From the NCBI RefSeq assembly GCF_015057185.1, contig NZ_SVEV01000006.1:1-64000 (forward strand): a stretch of DNA of 64,000 bases. The letters are read 5' to 3'. A program made the translations under genes and the position numbers. Origin of the DNA: Pseudobutyrivibrio sp. GTDB lineage: Bacteria; Bacillota; Clostridia; Lachnospirales; Lachnospiraceae. Shown here piece by piece: positions 33,771 to 42,527 of the stretch. Below the pieces are notes generated by a model. That model was given only the letters and a program-made list of their open reading frames with translations, was not told where the DNA came from and did no database searches. Position 1 is the first letter of the stretch. Each line of letters begins with the position of its first letter.

Positions 33771-35804
33771 TTAGGCTGGATTGATAATTCCTCTGTACTC
33801 ATGGTCTACAAAGTTTTCTGGTCTAGCAATATCAACAGCTGCAAGATATCCAGAACGTGTACACTGGTCAACCTGACCTGGCTTAATTGCATCACCAACG
33901 ATGAATACCTCAGCATCTCCACAAGCTGCCTTTAACTCATCATAAGGAACTGTCTTCATTCCAAGAGCAAAAAGAATTGTGTCTGCCTCAAGTGTTTGCT
34001 CACCATCTGCATTTTCGATTCTTACACCATTTGGTAAAATCTCAAGACACTTTGTCTTTGGTAATGACTTCATGCCGCATCTTTCCATTTCCCAAACAAG
34101 AGCTTCACGATAGCTACCAAATGCCTCGTTAGCAACGCGGTCAAGCATCTCAACAACTGTTACCTCATGGCCCTGCTTCTGAAGGTTAAGACCAGTCTCG
34201 CATCCAACAAGACCGCCACCGATCATAACTACCTTCTTGCCTACCTTGAATGAATCATCATAAACTTCCATTGCCTGATGAGCATTCTCAATACCCTTGA
34301 TTGGTGGGCATGATGGACGTGAACCAGTAGCAATAATTACTGTATCTGCACCGAAGTCCTTAATGAACTCTGGTGTAACCTCTGTGTTAAGACGAAGGTC
34401 AATATCACGCTTTTCAACCTCACGAATAAGAACATTCTTGAAGTTTCTAAGGTCTGGCTTGTCAATATCCTTATCTGTAAAGTAAAGAAGTCCGCCAAGT
34501 GTATCTGCCTTATCGCAAAGAGTTACCTTGTGACCTCTATCAAATGCTGTAATAGCAGCCTGCATACCTGCTGCGCCACCACCGATTACGAGAACCTTAT
34601 TGCTCTTTACTGGAGCAGGAAGTGTCTCTGGGTCAAATGGTAAATGAGCAAGTGGGTTGATACGGCAATGTCCTACATAAAGAGCAAGCTCCTCACTTGT
34701 GAATGGTAAATCTGTGTAGCCTTCCTCTGGAGAACCTGGGAAGCAAAGGTAGCAGCGTAAGCATCTACGAATGCAATCTGAATCTCCGCAAGCGCACTTA
34801 TTAGCAAACTGTGGATCAGCAAGCATCTGACGACCAAGAATAATGAAATCAATCTTGCCCTCTGCAATTGCCTTTTCACCCATCTCTGGTGAGTTGATAC
34901 CACCAACGGCACCTACTGGAAGCTTTGTATATTTCTTAATAATAGAAGCTGGCTCAATGTTAAGTCCGTGCTCATGGAACATAGAGCTCTCTGTACCAGA
35001 CTTAACTGAATCCTCGTAAATACCACATGTTACGTGAACAGATGTGATGTAGTCCTCTACCCAGCTAATAAATCTTCCTGTCTCATCTGGAGTAATACCA
35101 CCCTCCTGATGATCTGTTCCATCGATACGAAGCTCAATCAAGAAGTCAGGGCCAACTGCCTCACGCATAGCCTTGATAATCTGGATTGGGAACTTAGCAC
35201 GGTTTTCAAGTGATCCGCCGTACTCATCAGTTCTTGTGTTCATAAGTGGGCTTAAGAACTGTGTAAATAAGAAGCCGTGTCCACCATGGATGAGGACACC
35301 ATCAAAGCCTGCCTTCTGCATATATGTAGCAGCTACAGCAAAGTCATTTGCGATACGGTCCATATCATCCTTTGTCATTGGACGAACATGTACGCCTGCA
35401 AGGTTTGTGCACTCAACTGGTCCAATTGCCTCTTCCTCTGGTCTAAATGGAACCTTTTCTTTTCCACAGTGAACAAGCTCTGCAAGTGCGATACAATCAT
35501 GAGACTTAATACGCTTTGCATACTCTGCCACTGCGTTAAATGTATCCATATCCTCTTCTGGCTTAGCAAAATCAAATGGTCTAAAACCAGGGATACGTAC
35601 AGCGTCCTTGAAGTTGACGTCTGTTTCACCTACGATTACGCATGCATTTCCGCCTGCTGCACCACTCTCGAGCTTTCTATATGTAAAATCTCTAGCCTCT
35701 GGATTCTGTACGATAAGACCAAATGCCATTGGTGCACTTACGATACGGTTCTTGTAAGTTACATTTCCTACTTTCATAGGACTCATTAAATGTTCGAATT
35801 TCAT
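33771..35804 (-). CDS. Old-yellow-enzyme-family ene-reductase (2,4-dienoyl-CoA / enoate reductase type)
   Basis: The 677-residue protein has an N-terminal FMN TIM barrel (about 1-360, ending LGRQMLADPQFANK), a Cys-rich Fe-S stretch (CIRRCLRCYLCF ... CRINPLAH) and a C-terminal FAD/NAD(P) half (VLVIGGGAAGMQAA, KVVMIGGGLVGCETG). The family reduces activated C=C bonds with NADH and includes enoate reductase, bile-acid BaiCD/BaiH and daidzein reductase. The ORF track starts 49 codons early; GGAG lies before the ATG at 35804. It follows a flavodoxin-like Fe-S protein by 25 bases, a possible electron partner. In context an unsaturated or aromatic aglycone is a plausible substrate. Confidence 0.9.
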   Translation of the reverse strand: MKFEHLMSPMKVGNVTYKNRIVSAPMAFGLIVQNPEARDFTYRKLESGAAGGNACVIVGETDVNFKDAVRIPGFRPFDFAKPEEDMDTFNAVAEYAKRIKSHDCIALAELVHCGKEKVPFRPEEEAIGPVECTNLAGVHVRPMTKDDMDRIANDFAVAATYMQKAGFDGVLIHGGHGFLFTQFLSPLMNTRTDEYGGSLENRAKFPIQIIKAMREAVGPDFLIELRIDGTDHQEGGITPDETGRFISWVEDYITSVHVTCGIYEDSVKSGTESSMFHEHGLNIEPASIIKKYTKLPVGAVGGINSPEMGEKAIAEGKIDFIILGRQMLADPQFANKCACGDSDCIRRCLRCYLCFPGSPEEGYTDLPFTSEELALYVGHCRINPLAHLPFDPETLPAPVKSNKVLVIGGGAAGMQAAITAFDRGHKVTLCDKADTLGGLLYFTDKDIDKPDLRNFKNVLIREVEKRDIDLRLNTEVTPEFIKDFGADTVIIATGSRPSCPPIKGIENAHQAMEVYDDSFKVGKKVVMIGGGLVGCETGLNLQKQGHEVTVVEMLDRVANEAFGSYREALVWEMERCGMKSLPKTKCLEILPNGVRIENADGEQTLEADTILFALGMKTVPYDELKAACGDAEVFIVGDAIKPGQVDQCTRSGYLAAVDIARPENFVDHEYRGIINPA

Positions 35805-35829
35805 AAAATATTTCTCCTTCCAAACGGAA

Positions 35830-36774
35830 TTAGATTCCCTTGAATGTCTTGTTCTTGTATCTGCCAATCTTGCTAGCAACGATTTCCTTATTTTCAGGAT
35901 TTTCAAAGAATCCACCCTGTGTATGAGCAATCTCCTCAAGATGCTTTGCACGACCAGCTACAGTAGTTCTGTCCTTTAAGAGACCATCCTTCTGGATAAC
36001 GAATTTCCACTTTCCATCTGCTGTCTGCTCAAGGTTTCCACCTGCTCCACAAACCTGACACTCGATTGGATAATGAAGTCCATCCCACTGCATCTCACCG
36101 AGTACTAAAGCGTTAGAGTGGCAGTTTGGACACCATCCCATGTCCTCTTCACCAAGCCATCCTCTTTCTTCAACTGGTGTATTAACAGCCTTGATGATGT
36201 TCTCACCCATCTTGTGAGCTCTTGCAATAAGGTCATCATTAAGAAGTACCTGTGCAGGACCTGGAACTCTTGTTGCAAGCATCATATCTACAACCTGCAT
36301 ATCTGTTGTAAACATTGTTGCCTGAAGTCCTTCAAGTGCCATTGACTGCCATGCTCTTGTAGAACCACCAACTGAAATAAGACCAGCCACACGATCCTTG
36401 TGCTGGATTGCACCAATTGTCTCAAGGAATGCTGTCTCATAGCTTAAGCTACGCTGAGCAAATGTAAGATAGTTTGATGCAGGCATTAAATCATATGTAG
36501 GAACTGAATAGATTACAGCATCCTGATTTAAAAGTGTCTCCATGATTTTCTTCTTGTCATCCTTTTTATCAAGAACGCATCCTACGTTCTTACCCTGTGA
36601 CATTCCGATAGTACATGAAGTACATCCGATACAATCCATAAGGTTGTAATCTCTAAGGTTAATCATTGTGACCTCTGCGCCTGCCTCCTCGCATGCAATG
36701 AGGGCTTCCTTTAATAAAATCTCGCTGTTACTGTCTTTTCTTCCGGCAGCAACACCCATAACTTTGATTGCCAT
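35830..36774 (-). CDS. Flavodoxin-like Fe-S flavoprotein with zinc ribbon (paralogue 1)
   Basis: The 314-residue protein joins an NAD(P)H-dependent FMN-reductase fold (GVAAGRKDSNSEILLKEAL at the start) with the Cys cluster DCIGCTSC...GCVLDKKDD at about 48-72, and a C-terminal ribbon with CPNC and CQVCG. The first cluster resembles iron-sulfur flavoproteins of anaerobes. The ORF track adds 16 codons; AAAGGAG precedes the ATG at 36774. It is the first gene of the operon with the ene-reductase and is divergent from the PucR-type regulator. Two paralogues occur at 38.3 and 44.2 kb. It probably passes electrons or reduces a quinone-like substrate. Confidence 0.85.
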   Translation of the reverse strand: MAIKVMGVAAGRKDSNSEILLKEALIACEEAGAEVTMINLRDYNLMDCIGCTSCTIGMSQGKNVGCVLDKKDDKKKIMETLLNQDAVIYSVPTYDLMPASNYLTFAQRSLSYETAFLETIGAIQHKDRVAGLISVGGSTRAWQSMALEGLQATMFTTDMQVVDMMLATRVPGPAQVLLNDDLIARAHKMGENIIKAVNTPVEERGWLGEEDMGWCPNCHSNALVLGEMQWDGLHYPIECQVCGAGGNLEQTADGKWKFVIQKDGLLKDRTTVAGRAKHLEEIAHTQGGFFENPENKEIVASKIGRYKNKTFKGI

Positions 36775-36859
36775 TATTCTAATTTCTCCTTTTACGTTTT
36801 GACTTTGATAAAAATATAACAATCTTTTATATTAACTGCATCCGTCAGAAATAGGAAAT

Positions 36860-36905
36860 TTGATAAGATTTATCAATTACTTTTCCGACAAACGTCTGAT
36901 ATAAT
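36860..36905 (+). promoter_or_regulatory. Promoter of the PucR-type gene with adjoining inverted repeat
   Basis: TTGATAA-GAT-TTATCAA (36860-36876) abuts a -35-like TTACTT, and TATAAT follows after 17 bp. The repeat lies between two divergent units and is a candidate site of the regulator. Confidence 0.55.
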
Positions 36906-36928
36906 AAAACAGTTGAAAGGAGAGGATT

Positions 36929-38245
36929 ATGAGCGAGCATTATCCTAATTTAATCAATTTTGATGAAATAATAGACAGCTATTCTAAAGGTGAAATTTCA
37001 GACAATTGTCTAATAGATACAGTAAAGAGCTATCGTGAAATGCAAAAACAAAAGGATCAGCTTTTTGACGCACTTAGGAAAGGGTGTGGTTTACAGGAGC
37101 TTCTTAAAATAGCATACAAATTCGTTGGCAATCCTTTTACCCTTGTAGATAGTAGTTATTCAATTTTAGCTTCCTATCCTACCGTTTCCGATGAGCGTAC
37201 ACTAGAAATCAAAAACAATCGACTTTCTATCAAAAATGTTTTCTCAAATGATATGAAGGTTAACAAGATTACAGAGCGTATTTATCACAGCATTTATCCC
37301 TTCACTTCAAAGATTGAGGACTTTCCTTATGACTGGGTATTTGAAAGCATCCGAATCAATCAAGCAGTTGTTGGGTACATTTGTTGCCGTGGTATCAATA
37401 AAGAATTTTCAGAAGAGGATTTAGCTTTTATTCATGATTTATCAAAAACTATATCTGTAGAGCTGCAAAAGGATTTCAGCTTCAGCAATCCTAAGGGAAT
37501 TAAATATGACCACTTTTTCAAGGAATTGTTTTTGAAGCATTTTGATAATGAAGAAAACATAAAAAACCAATTGAAATTATTTGGCGTGAAGCCTGAGAGC
37601 AACTATTATTTATTGGCTTTTGATTTCATCAGCTCCTCGGAGAGGGTTCTATCGCCGGATTACTATTGTAATCAGATTATGTCCATTCTCACTAATTCGG
37701 TGACAGGTACATACAACGGTATAATTATTACTTTAGTGCCGACTCACACATTAAAGCCTTACTCTGAAGAAAACCGGGAACGACTTGTCACCTTCCTACA
37801 AATGAACAATATGATAGCTACTTTAAGCTTCGTATTTACGAATCTAATGGAGAGCCATACCTATTTTGATCAGTGCCAAAGTATGCTCACATTATTTGAA
37901 CCATCCGATATTACTGACCGAATACTGCTGTATGGCGACTATTGCTTCCGTCATATTTCAAACATTATAGACAATCCTGAGGTTCTCCAGGCTTCTATTC
38001 ATCCTGCTTTGAAATTCATTAAAAAATATGATGAGGAAAACGAAACCGAATATCTGCTTACATTACAAACCTACATACAAAAAAATAGAAGTGCTCCCGC
38101 TGCTGCAGAAGCACTCCATATTCATAAATCAACATTCTTCTATCGAATCGAAAAAATGAAATCATTATTCGGAATCGATATAAGTAATCCCGATAACATG
38201 TTTGCCTACGAGATTTCTCTTAAGCTGATGAAGATTTCAAAATAG
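36929..38245 (+). CDS. PucR/CdaR-type transcriptional regulator
   Basis: The 438-residue protein ends in the PucR C-terminal helix-turn-helix (YIQKNRSAPAAAEALHIHKS, TFFYRIEKMKSLFGIDI). The N-terminal half (about 55-190, with FTLVDSSYSILASYP) looks like a GAF or similar ligand-sensing domain, and a middle part spans 200-370. GAAAGGAG precedes the ATG. Members act as activators in the catabolism of purines, amino acids and aromatics. It is divergent to the flavoprotein-ene-reductase operon, its most likely target. The ligand cannot be read from the sequence. Confidence 0.88.
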   Translation: MSEHYPNLINFDEIIDSYSKGEISDNCLIDTVKSYREMQKQKDQLFDALRKGCGLQELLKIAYKFVGNPFTLVDSSYSILASYPTVSDERTLEIKNNRLSIKNVFSNDMKVNKITERIYHSIYPFTSKIEDFPYDWVFESIRINQAVVGYICCRGINKEFSEEDLAFIHDLSKTISVELQKDFSFSNPKGIKYDHFFKELFLKHFDNEENIKNQLKLFGVKPESNYYLLAFDFISSSERVLSPDYYCNQIMSILTNSVTGTYNGIIITLVPTHTLKPYSEENRERLVTFLQMNNMIATLSFVFTNLMESHTYFDQCQSMLTLFEPSDITDRILLYGDYCFRHISNIIDNPEVLQASIHPALKFIKKYDEENETEYLLTLQTYIQKNRSAPAAAEALHIHKSTFFYRIEKMKSLFGIDISNPDNMFAYEISLKLMKISK

Positions 38246-38257
38246 TATTCAATTAAT

Positions 38258-38289
38258 AAAAGCTTGGACCATAGTTTAGTCCAAGCTTT
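38258..38289. terminator. Bidirectional terminator between regulator and flavoprotein 2
   Basis: AAAGCTTGGAC / GTCCAAGCTTT with a 10-nt loop has T-rich flanks. Confidence 0.85.
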
Positions 38290-38304
38290 CATTTTGTTTA
38301 AATA

Positions 38305-39309
38305 TTATTTTGCAACGTTGCCGTTAGCATTCTCATCTACTGGCCATACCCCTGGGTTGAAGTCAGCATATGGCTGCTTAAGCTCCTTAAGGTTCTTAAT
38401 AGTACCTGAAGGCTGAGCCTGAGTCTTAATCTCTGTAGAGTGCTCAAGCTTTCCACCCCAACGAAGTCTTGAGCGATCAAGCTCTTCCTGTGTGTAGTTC
38501 ATTACGAACTTGCCATCAACAATATCAAATGTTCCACGGCTGCCGCATACTAAGCAAGATGCTGTTTTCTTATCATGAGAGAACTGGATAAGTCTTGTGT
38601 GGCAGATTGGGCATGTACCCTCTTCCTCTCCACGGAACTTAATTCTTTCTTCTTCATCCTCAGCGTTAATAGAAGCAACGATGTTCTTACCTACCTGTGT
38701 CATTCTCTCCATCATATCTGGGTTACCAGCAACGTTCTCGCATGCCATAGCTCCGTAGTACTCAACTGTATCTACTACATCGATAGCCATTGGGAATGTG
38801 AACTCATACATCATTGGAAGTGTAAGTGCAATCCACTCCTCTGTCATAGCGCCACCAACTGAAATAAGAGCTGCTGAACGCTTCTTGAATGCACGTGCAT
38901 CTGGAAGCTGCTCCTCTGGAACACCAGCTGCCTTGCCTTCATCATATCTAGCCTTTCTGAATGTGATATCATGGCTAGGTCCAATTCTATCGCAGATAGT
39001 CTTGAATCTACCTGTTACAGATGTCTCATATGTTGGACATGCAAGGATAACAGCGTCTGACTGCATAACTGCTTCATCAAGGATATCGAAATCATCATGC
39101 TTTACACAGTATCCACGTCCACGACCAGACATCATACCGATAACACAAGCAATACATCCTGTACAGTTGTTAATATCAAGATCATCAGCACGAAGGAAAG
39201 CTACATCACAACCTTCTCTCTCGCACTCCATGAGGGCTTCTTTAACCATAACATCGCAGTTGCTCATCTTACGGCCAAAAGAAATACCAAGAACTTTTTT
39301 CTTTTCCAT
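38305..39309 (-). CDS. Flavodoxin-like Fe-S flavoprotein with zinc ribbon (paralogue 2)
   Basis: The 334-residue paralogue keeps the layout of its relatives: FMN fold (LGISFGRKMSNCDVMVKEAL), Cys cluster NNCTGCIACVIG ... YCVKHDD at about 47-70, a middle loop with SAALISVGGAMTEEW, and a ribbon with CPICH and CLVCG. A C-terminal tail of about 45 residues is longer than in paralogue 1. The CGGAGG site is 12 bases from the ATG. It is monocistronic, with a candidate operator (site S2) about 130 bp upstream. It may serve as a separate reductase in the same pathway. Confidence 0.85.
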   Translation of the reverse strand: MEKKKVLGISFGRKMSNCDVMVKEALMECEREGCDVAFLRADDLDINNCTGCIACVIGMMSGRGRGYCVKHDDFDILDEAVMQSDAVILACPTYETSVTGRFKTICDRIGPSHDITFRKARYDEGKAAGVPEEQLPDARAFKKRSAALISVGGAMTEEWIALTLPMMYEFTFPMAIDVVDTVEYYGAMACENVAGNPDMMERMTQVGKNIVASINAEDEEERIKFRGEEEGTCPICHTRLIQFSHDKKTASCLVCGSRGTFDIVDGKFVMNYTQEELDRSRLRWGGKLEHSTEIKTQAQPSGTIKNLKELKQPYADFNPGVWPVDENANGNVAK

Positions 39310-39438
39310 AAATTAATCTTACCTCCGGGTTATATACTTCTTATACTGATAATATATCTCATTAAATAGTAGTCCACTTTAAAAATGTTGAGCCCATATT
39401 TGTCATATTTTGCAACCAAATTTGATTGTTAAATTATT

Positions 39439-39465
39439 TGCAATATTTTTTCCATGTTTATTGCA
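39439..39465. promoter_or_regulatory. Candidate operator, site S2 (TGCAATA-N13-TATTGCA)
   Basis: The 7-bp arms are perfect inverts. The site lies between the divergent flavoprotein 2 and binding-protein genes, just upstream of the latter's extended -10 promoter. Confidence 0.6.
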
Positions 39466-39490
39466 TTTAAAGTTTTTTGTCACATTTATT

Positions 39491-39499
39491 TGTTATAAT
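39491..39499 (+). promoter_or_regulatory. Extended -10 promoter of the sugar-binding lipoprotein gene
   Basis: TGTTATAAT matches the extended -10 consensus; no -35 box is found at the normal distance, which suits activation from site S2. Confidence 0.6.
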
Positions 39500-39539
39500 A
39501 GTGATGGATATAAGTAGACACATGATTTGGAGTATGTAT

Positions 39540-40670
39540 ATGCACAAATTATTAAAAACAATATCATTAATATCTATATTAATTCTGTTATTTACCGCCT
39601 GCTCGTCCAAAGAAGTTTCCAATCTTTCTCAGGAAAGCGAACCGGTTCCTCAGTCTGCAACCACCTATACTGGCGAAGACGTAAAAACCATTGGTATAAG
39701 TATGCCCGCAGCACAATTAGAAAGATGGCATATTGATGCAGATCTTCTCAAAACCTTATTCGAAGATGCCGGCTATAATGTTTTACTCTCCTATGGAGAT
39801 AATCTTATTGACGCTCAGATAAATGATATTAATCAAATGATAGATCAAGGTGCTCAGCTTTTAATTATTTCCCCTGTAGATTCAGATTCCCTAGGTCCGT
39901 GTATAGAAAATGCTAATAAGAAAAATATACCTATTGTTGCCTACGACAGACTTATTTATCATAACCCGAATTTGCTTGCTTACGTGAGCTACGATAATTA
40001 TATGGTTGGCCAACTTCAGGCTCAATATATTGTAGATGCTTTAGATTTAGATAATATAGATAGTGACAGATGCTTCAATCTTGAGATTTTTTCTGGTGAC
40101 TCAGCAGATAACAATGCAATTTATTTCTATGATGGAGCTATGTCGATACTTTCATCATATATAAACGATGGTAAATTAAAGGTTTTATCAAACCAAACAT
40201 CCTTCTATAGCACATCAATTTCCTCTTGGGATACTGAGTTGGCATGTGAACGAATGGAAATTATGCTATCTAGTTACTATGGAACCAATCAACAGTTAAA
40301 TGCCGTGCTAGCAGCCAATGATTCCATAGCATTAGGCGTATGTGAAGCCATTGATTCCTCGTACAATAAAGATAATCAGATTATAATAACAGGTCAGGAT
40401 TGTGACTCCTGCAATATTCAAAACATAAAAGATGAAAAACAATCTATGAGTATTTATAAAAATTTAAATAATGAAGCTTATGCAACATTTTGTATTGTGC
40501 AGAATTATTTAAATGGAGTTTCTACAGGGGACGATTTAACCAAAGGTTATGATTTAGATTTTACTATCCGCCGGGACTCCGACACCTATGTAAGTGATAA
40601 TGTTTATATTACTTCGTATTTACTGTCACCGATGGTGGTAACTAATGCTAATATAGATAAAGTATTGTGA
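39540..40670 (+). CDS. Stand-alone sugar-binding lipoprotein (ChvE/XylF class)
   Basis: The 376-residue protein has a lipoprotein signal with lipobox LLFTACSS and a two-lobed periplasmic-binding-protein fold (GISMPAAQLERWHIDADLLK at the start, VDSDSLGPCIENANKKNIPIVAYDR, LAANDSIALGVCEAI, ITGQDCD). It is of the class that binds xylose, glucose or galactose monomers. The ORF track starts at 39477; I chose 39540 because TTGGAG lies six bases before and the signal peptide is then normal. No permease or ATPase adjoins. It is convergent with a diguanylate cyclase that has its own binding domain. It may feed the CUT2 transporter at 53-57 kb or act as a sensor. Confidence 0.86.
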   Translation: MHKLLKTISLISILILLFTACSSKEVSNLSQESEPVPQSATTYTGEDVKTIGISMPAAQLERWHIDADLLKTLFEDAGYNVLLSYGDNLIDAQINDINQMIDQGAQLLIISPVDSDSLGPCIENANKKNIPIVAYDRLIYHNPNLLAYVSYDNYMVGQLQAQYIVDALDLDNIDSDRCFNLEIFSGDSADNNAIYFYDGAMSILSSYINDGKLKVLSNQTSFYSTSISSWDTELACERMEIMLSSYYGTNQQLNAVLAANDSIALGVCEAIDSSYNKDNQIIITGQDCDSCNIQNIKDEKQSMSIYKNLNNEAYATFCIVQNYLNGVSTGDDLTKGYDLDFTIRRDSDTYVSDNVYITSYLLSPMVVTNANIDKVL

Positions 40671-40680
40671 GATCACCAAA

Positions 40681-40728
40681 AAAGAAGTGACAGTTTTCAA
40701 TAATACCAACTGACACTTCTCATTTTTT
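40681..40728. terminator. Bidirectional terminator between binding-protein and diguanylate cyclase genes
   Basis: AGAAGTGACAGTT / AACTGACACTTCT with one mismatch is followed by a T-run on the plus strand. Confidence 0.85.
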
Positions 40729-42379
40729 ATATTTTTATATTCTTATATAACGTATATCCGTTTCTTCCTTCTTCTTTTGTTCTATAAAGTGCTTTATCCG
40801 CCAATGATAAAACCTTAGCCGGATTATCCGTATCCTCAGGATATGCAGCCGCCCCCATAGACAAAGTAATATCAACCTCGCCTTGAGATGTAGCAATAGG
40901 ATTTTTCATGACCAACTGCAGTTTCTCACATACATGTGCGCAATTCTCTGCCTGAGCATTTTTCTTAAAAATTAGAAATTCATCTCCACCAATTCTAGCA
41001 GCAGTAGAATCATTTTCTTTTGCAACAGCATCAAGTCTGTTAGCAAGTTCTATTAATACTTCATCACCTACTAGATGCCCCAAATTATCATTAATATCTT
41101 TAAAATAATCTAAATCCACCATTATGAGACCATATGACTCATTTTGAGCGGTTGTAGTCTTTATCTGTCGATTTATGCTAAGTCTATTTGGAATTCCTGT
41201 TAATGCATCTTTGTTAACAAGAATTTTTCTCTTACCATTTGATATGGCAAGCAATATTATGATAATCAAAAGCAAAAAACATACAAGGATAGTTAGATTT
41301 GCTATGGCAGTATTATCTCTATACCAAGATACGATAGTTGTTCTCTCGTTTATTATAATGGCATCTTTTGGTATATCTAAAATATTGATGCCATATTTAT
41401 CCATCATTGCCTGTTCAAAATAAGTATTTGTAACTGTTTCTGTTACAAGCTCAATCTCATCAGTTTCAGATTCAGATAGAATCTGAGCTGCCATTTGTCC
41501 AGCAATTTTGCCCGCATCATAAAAAGAGTAAGAGACTCCCCCTAATACACCATTTCCTATATCAGCTGATGATACTCTGAAAATTGGAATATCTTCCGCA
41601 TATGTAGCTATAAATTTCGTAGCTGTATCCAATGCGTATATATTTTTTTCTCCATCCTCAAGAAAATCAAGGTATAAAATAATATCTGTATCGCCCAATT
41701 CACTAAGATATTGTTCTATGCCCTCTCTGGAATATCTCGAAGTGTTGAGGACTCGATAATCCTGTTCTGGATGATTTGCGATAAATTCTCTAAACTGAAC
41801 AAACTCACCCTGACCAGTATTTGTGCCATCAACTATGGCTACTATTGTGGTCCTCTCTGGAAAGAGTGACTTCATCAGCTCATAGTTGGCTTCATAATCT
41901 GGAACCTCTGCCACACCAGTGACACCATCTAACACATCTGCAGTCTGGGCATCAGCGATTGAGTTGACCCCCATAAACACAATAGGAATATCCTTAAATA
42001 TTGTATCTCTATGATTAATTGCAAATCTAAGGGCAGAATCATCAGCTGTTATGATTAAATCATAGGGTTCTTGTTTTGAAAGCTTGTATGTAAGATAGTC
42101 CTCAAAATTTACAATATCCTCTGCTGTGTAAAACTTTTTAGAATCCATTGATTCATAGGTTATTTCATAATCTAGTTTGTAATCATCCGAAGATAAGCCT
42201 GCCTCTATTCCATCCATTTCATCAGAAACTATTTCATAGGAATAGTTATAAGATAAAATGCACAAAATACGATATGGATCCACCTGGTTTGTTTTCGCGC
42301 TCACGGGCATAAATCCCCCTATAAACGTCGAAAGCATCACTATGATAATTGTGCAAACAGCTATCAATTTTCGTCTCAT
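40727..42379 (-). CDS. Membrane diguanylate cyclase with extracellular ABC-binding-type sensor
   Basis: The 550-residue protein makes cyclic di-GMP. It has a signal/anchor segment (1-25), an extracellular domain of about 330 residues resembling the ABC-type solute-binding family PF04392 (RILCILSYNYSYEI, IVFMGVNSI), a membrane helix near 375-395 (NLTILVCFLLLIIIILLA), and a GGDEF domain (NKDALTGIPNR, DLDYFKDINDNLGH, ARIGGDEFLIF). The RxxD inhibition site before GGDEF is absent, so product inhibition is not expected. The ORF track starts at a TTG 11 codons earlier; I prefer the ATG at 42379. It could link sugar or glycoside sensing to attachment. Confidence 0.9.
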   Translation of the reverse strand: MRRKLIAVCTIIIVMLSTFIGGFMPVSAKTNQVDPYRILCILSYNYSYEIVSDEMDGIEAGLSSDDYKLDYEITYESMDSKKFYTAEDIVNFEDYLTYKLSKQEPYDLIITADDSALRFAINHRDTIFKDIPIVFMGVNSIADAQTADVLDGVTGVAEVPDYEANYELMKSLFPERTTIVAIVDGTNTGQGEFVQFREFIANHPEQDYRVLNTSRYSREGIEQYLSELGDTDIILYLDFLEDGEKNIYALDTATKFIATYAEDIPIFRVSSADIGNGVLGGVSYSFYDAGKIAGQMAAQILSESETDEIELVTETVTNTYFEQAMMDKYGINILDIPKDAIIINERTTIVSWYRDNTAIANLTILVCFLLLIIIILLAISNGKRKILVNKDALTGIPNRLSINRQIKTTTAQNESYGLIMVDLDYFKDINDNLGHLVGDEVLIELANRLDAVAKENDSTAARIGGDEFLIFKKNAQAENCAHVCEKLQLVMKNPIATSQGEVDITLSMGAAAYPEDTDNPAKVLSLADKALYRTKEEGRNGYTLYKNIKI

Positions 42380-42481
42380 AAAGATTCCACAACCCTTAAT
42401 TTTTGAAAGCAAGCCTTACATTATATTTTCCAGCACAAATCTAACTTTATTATATCCCAAATAACTCCTAAAATACAATTA

Positions 42482-42505
42482 CGAGGGTCACAAGAGTGAC
42501 CCTCG
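42482..42505 (-). terminator. Terminator of GPH transporter 1
   Basis: CGAGGGTCAC / GTGACCCTCG with a 4-nt loop lies 22 bases after the gene's stop; the minus-strand tail is moderately T-rich. Confidence 0.7.
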
Positions 42506-42527
42506 CTAAAAATTTTAACTATTTATT

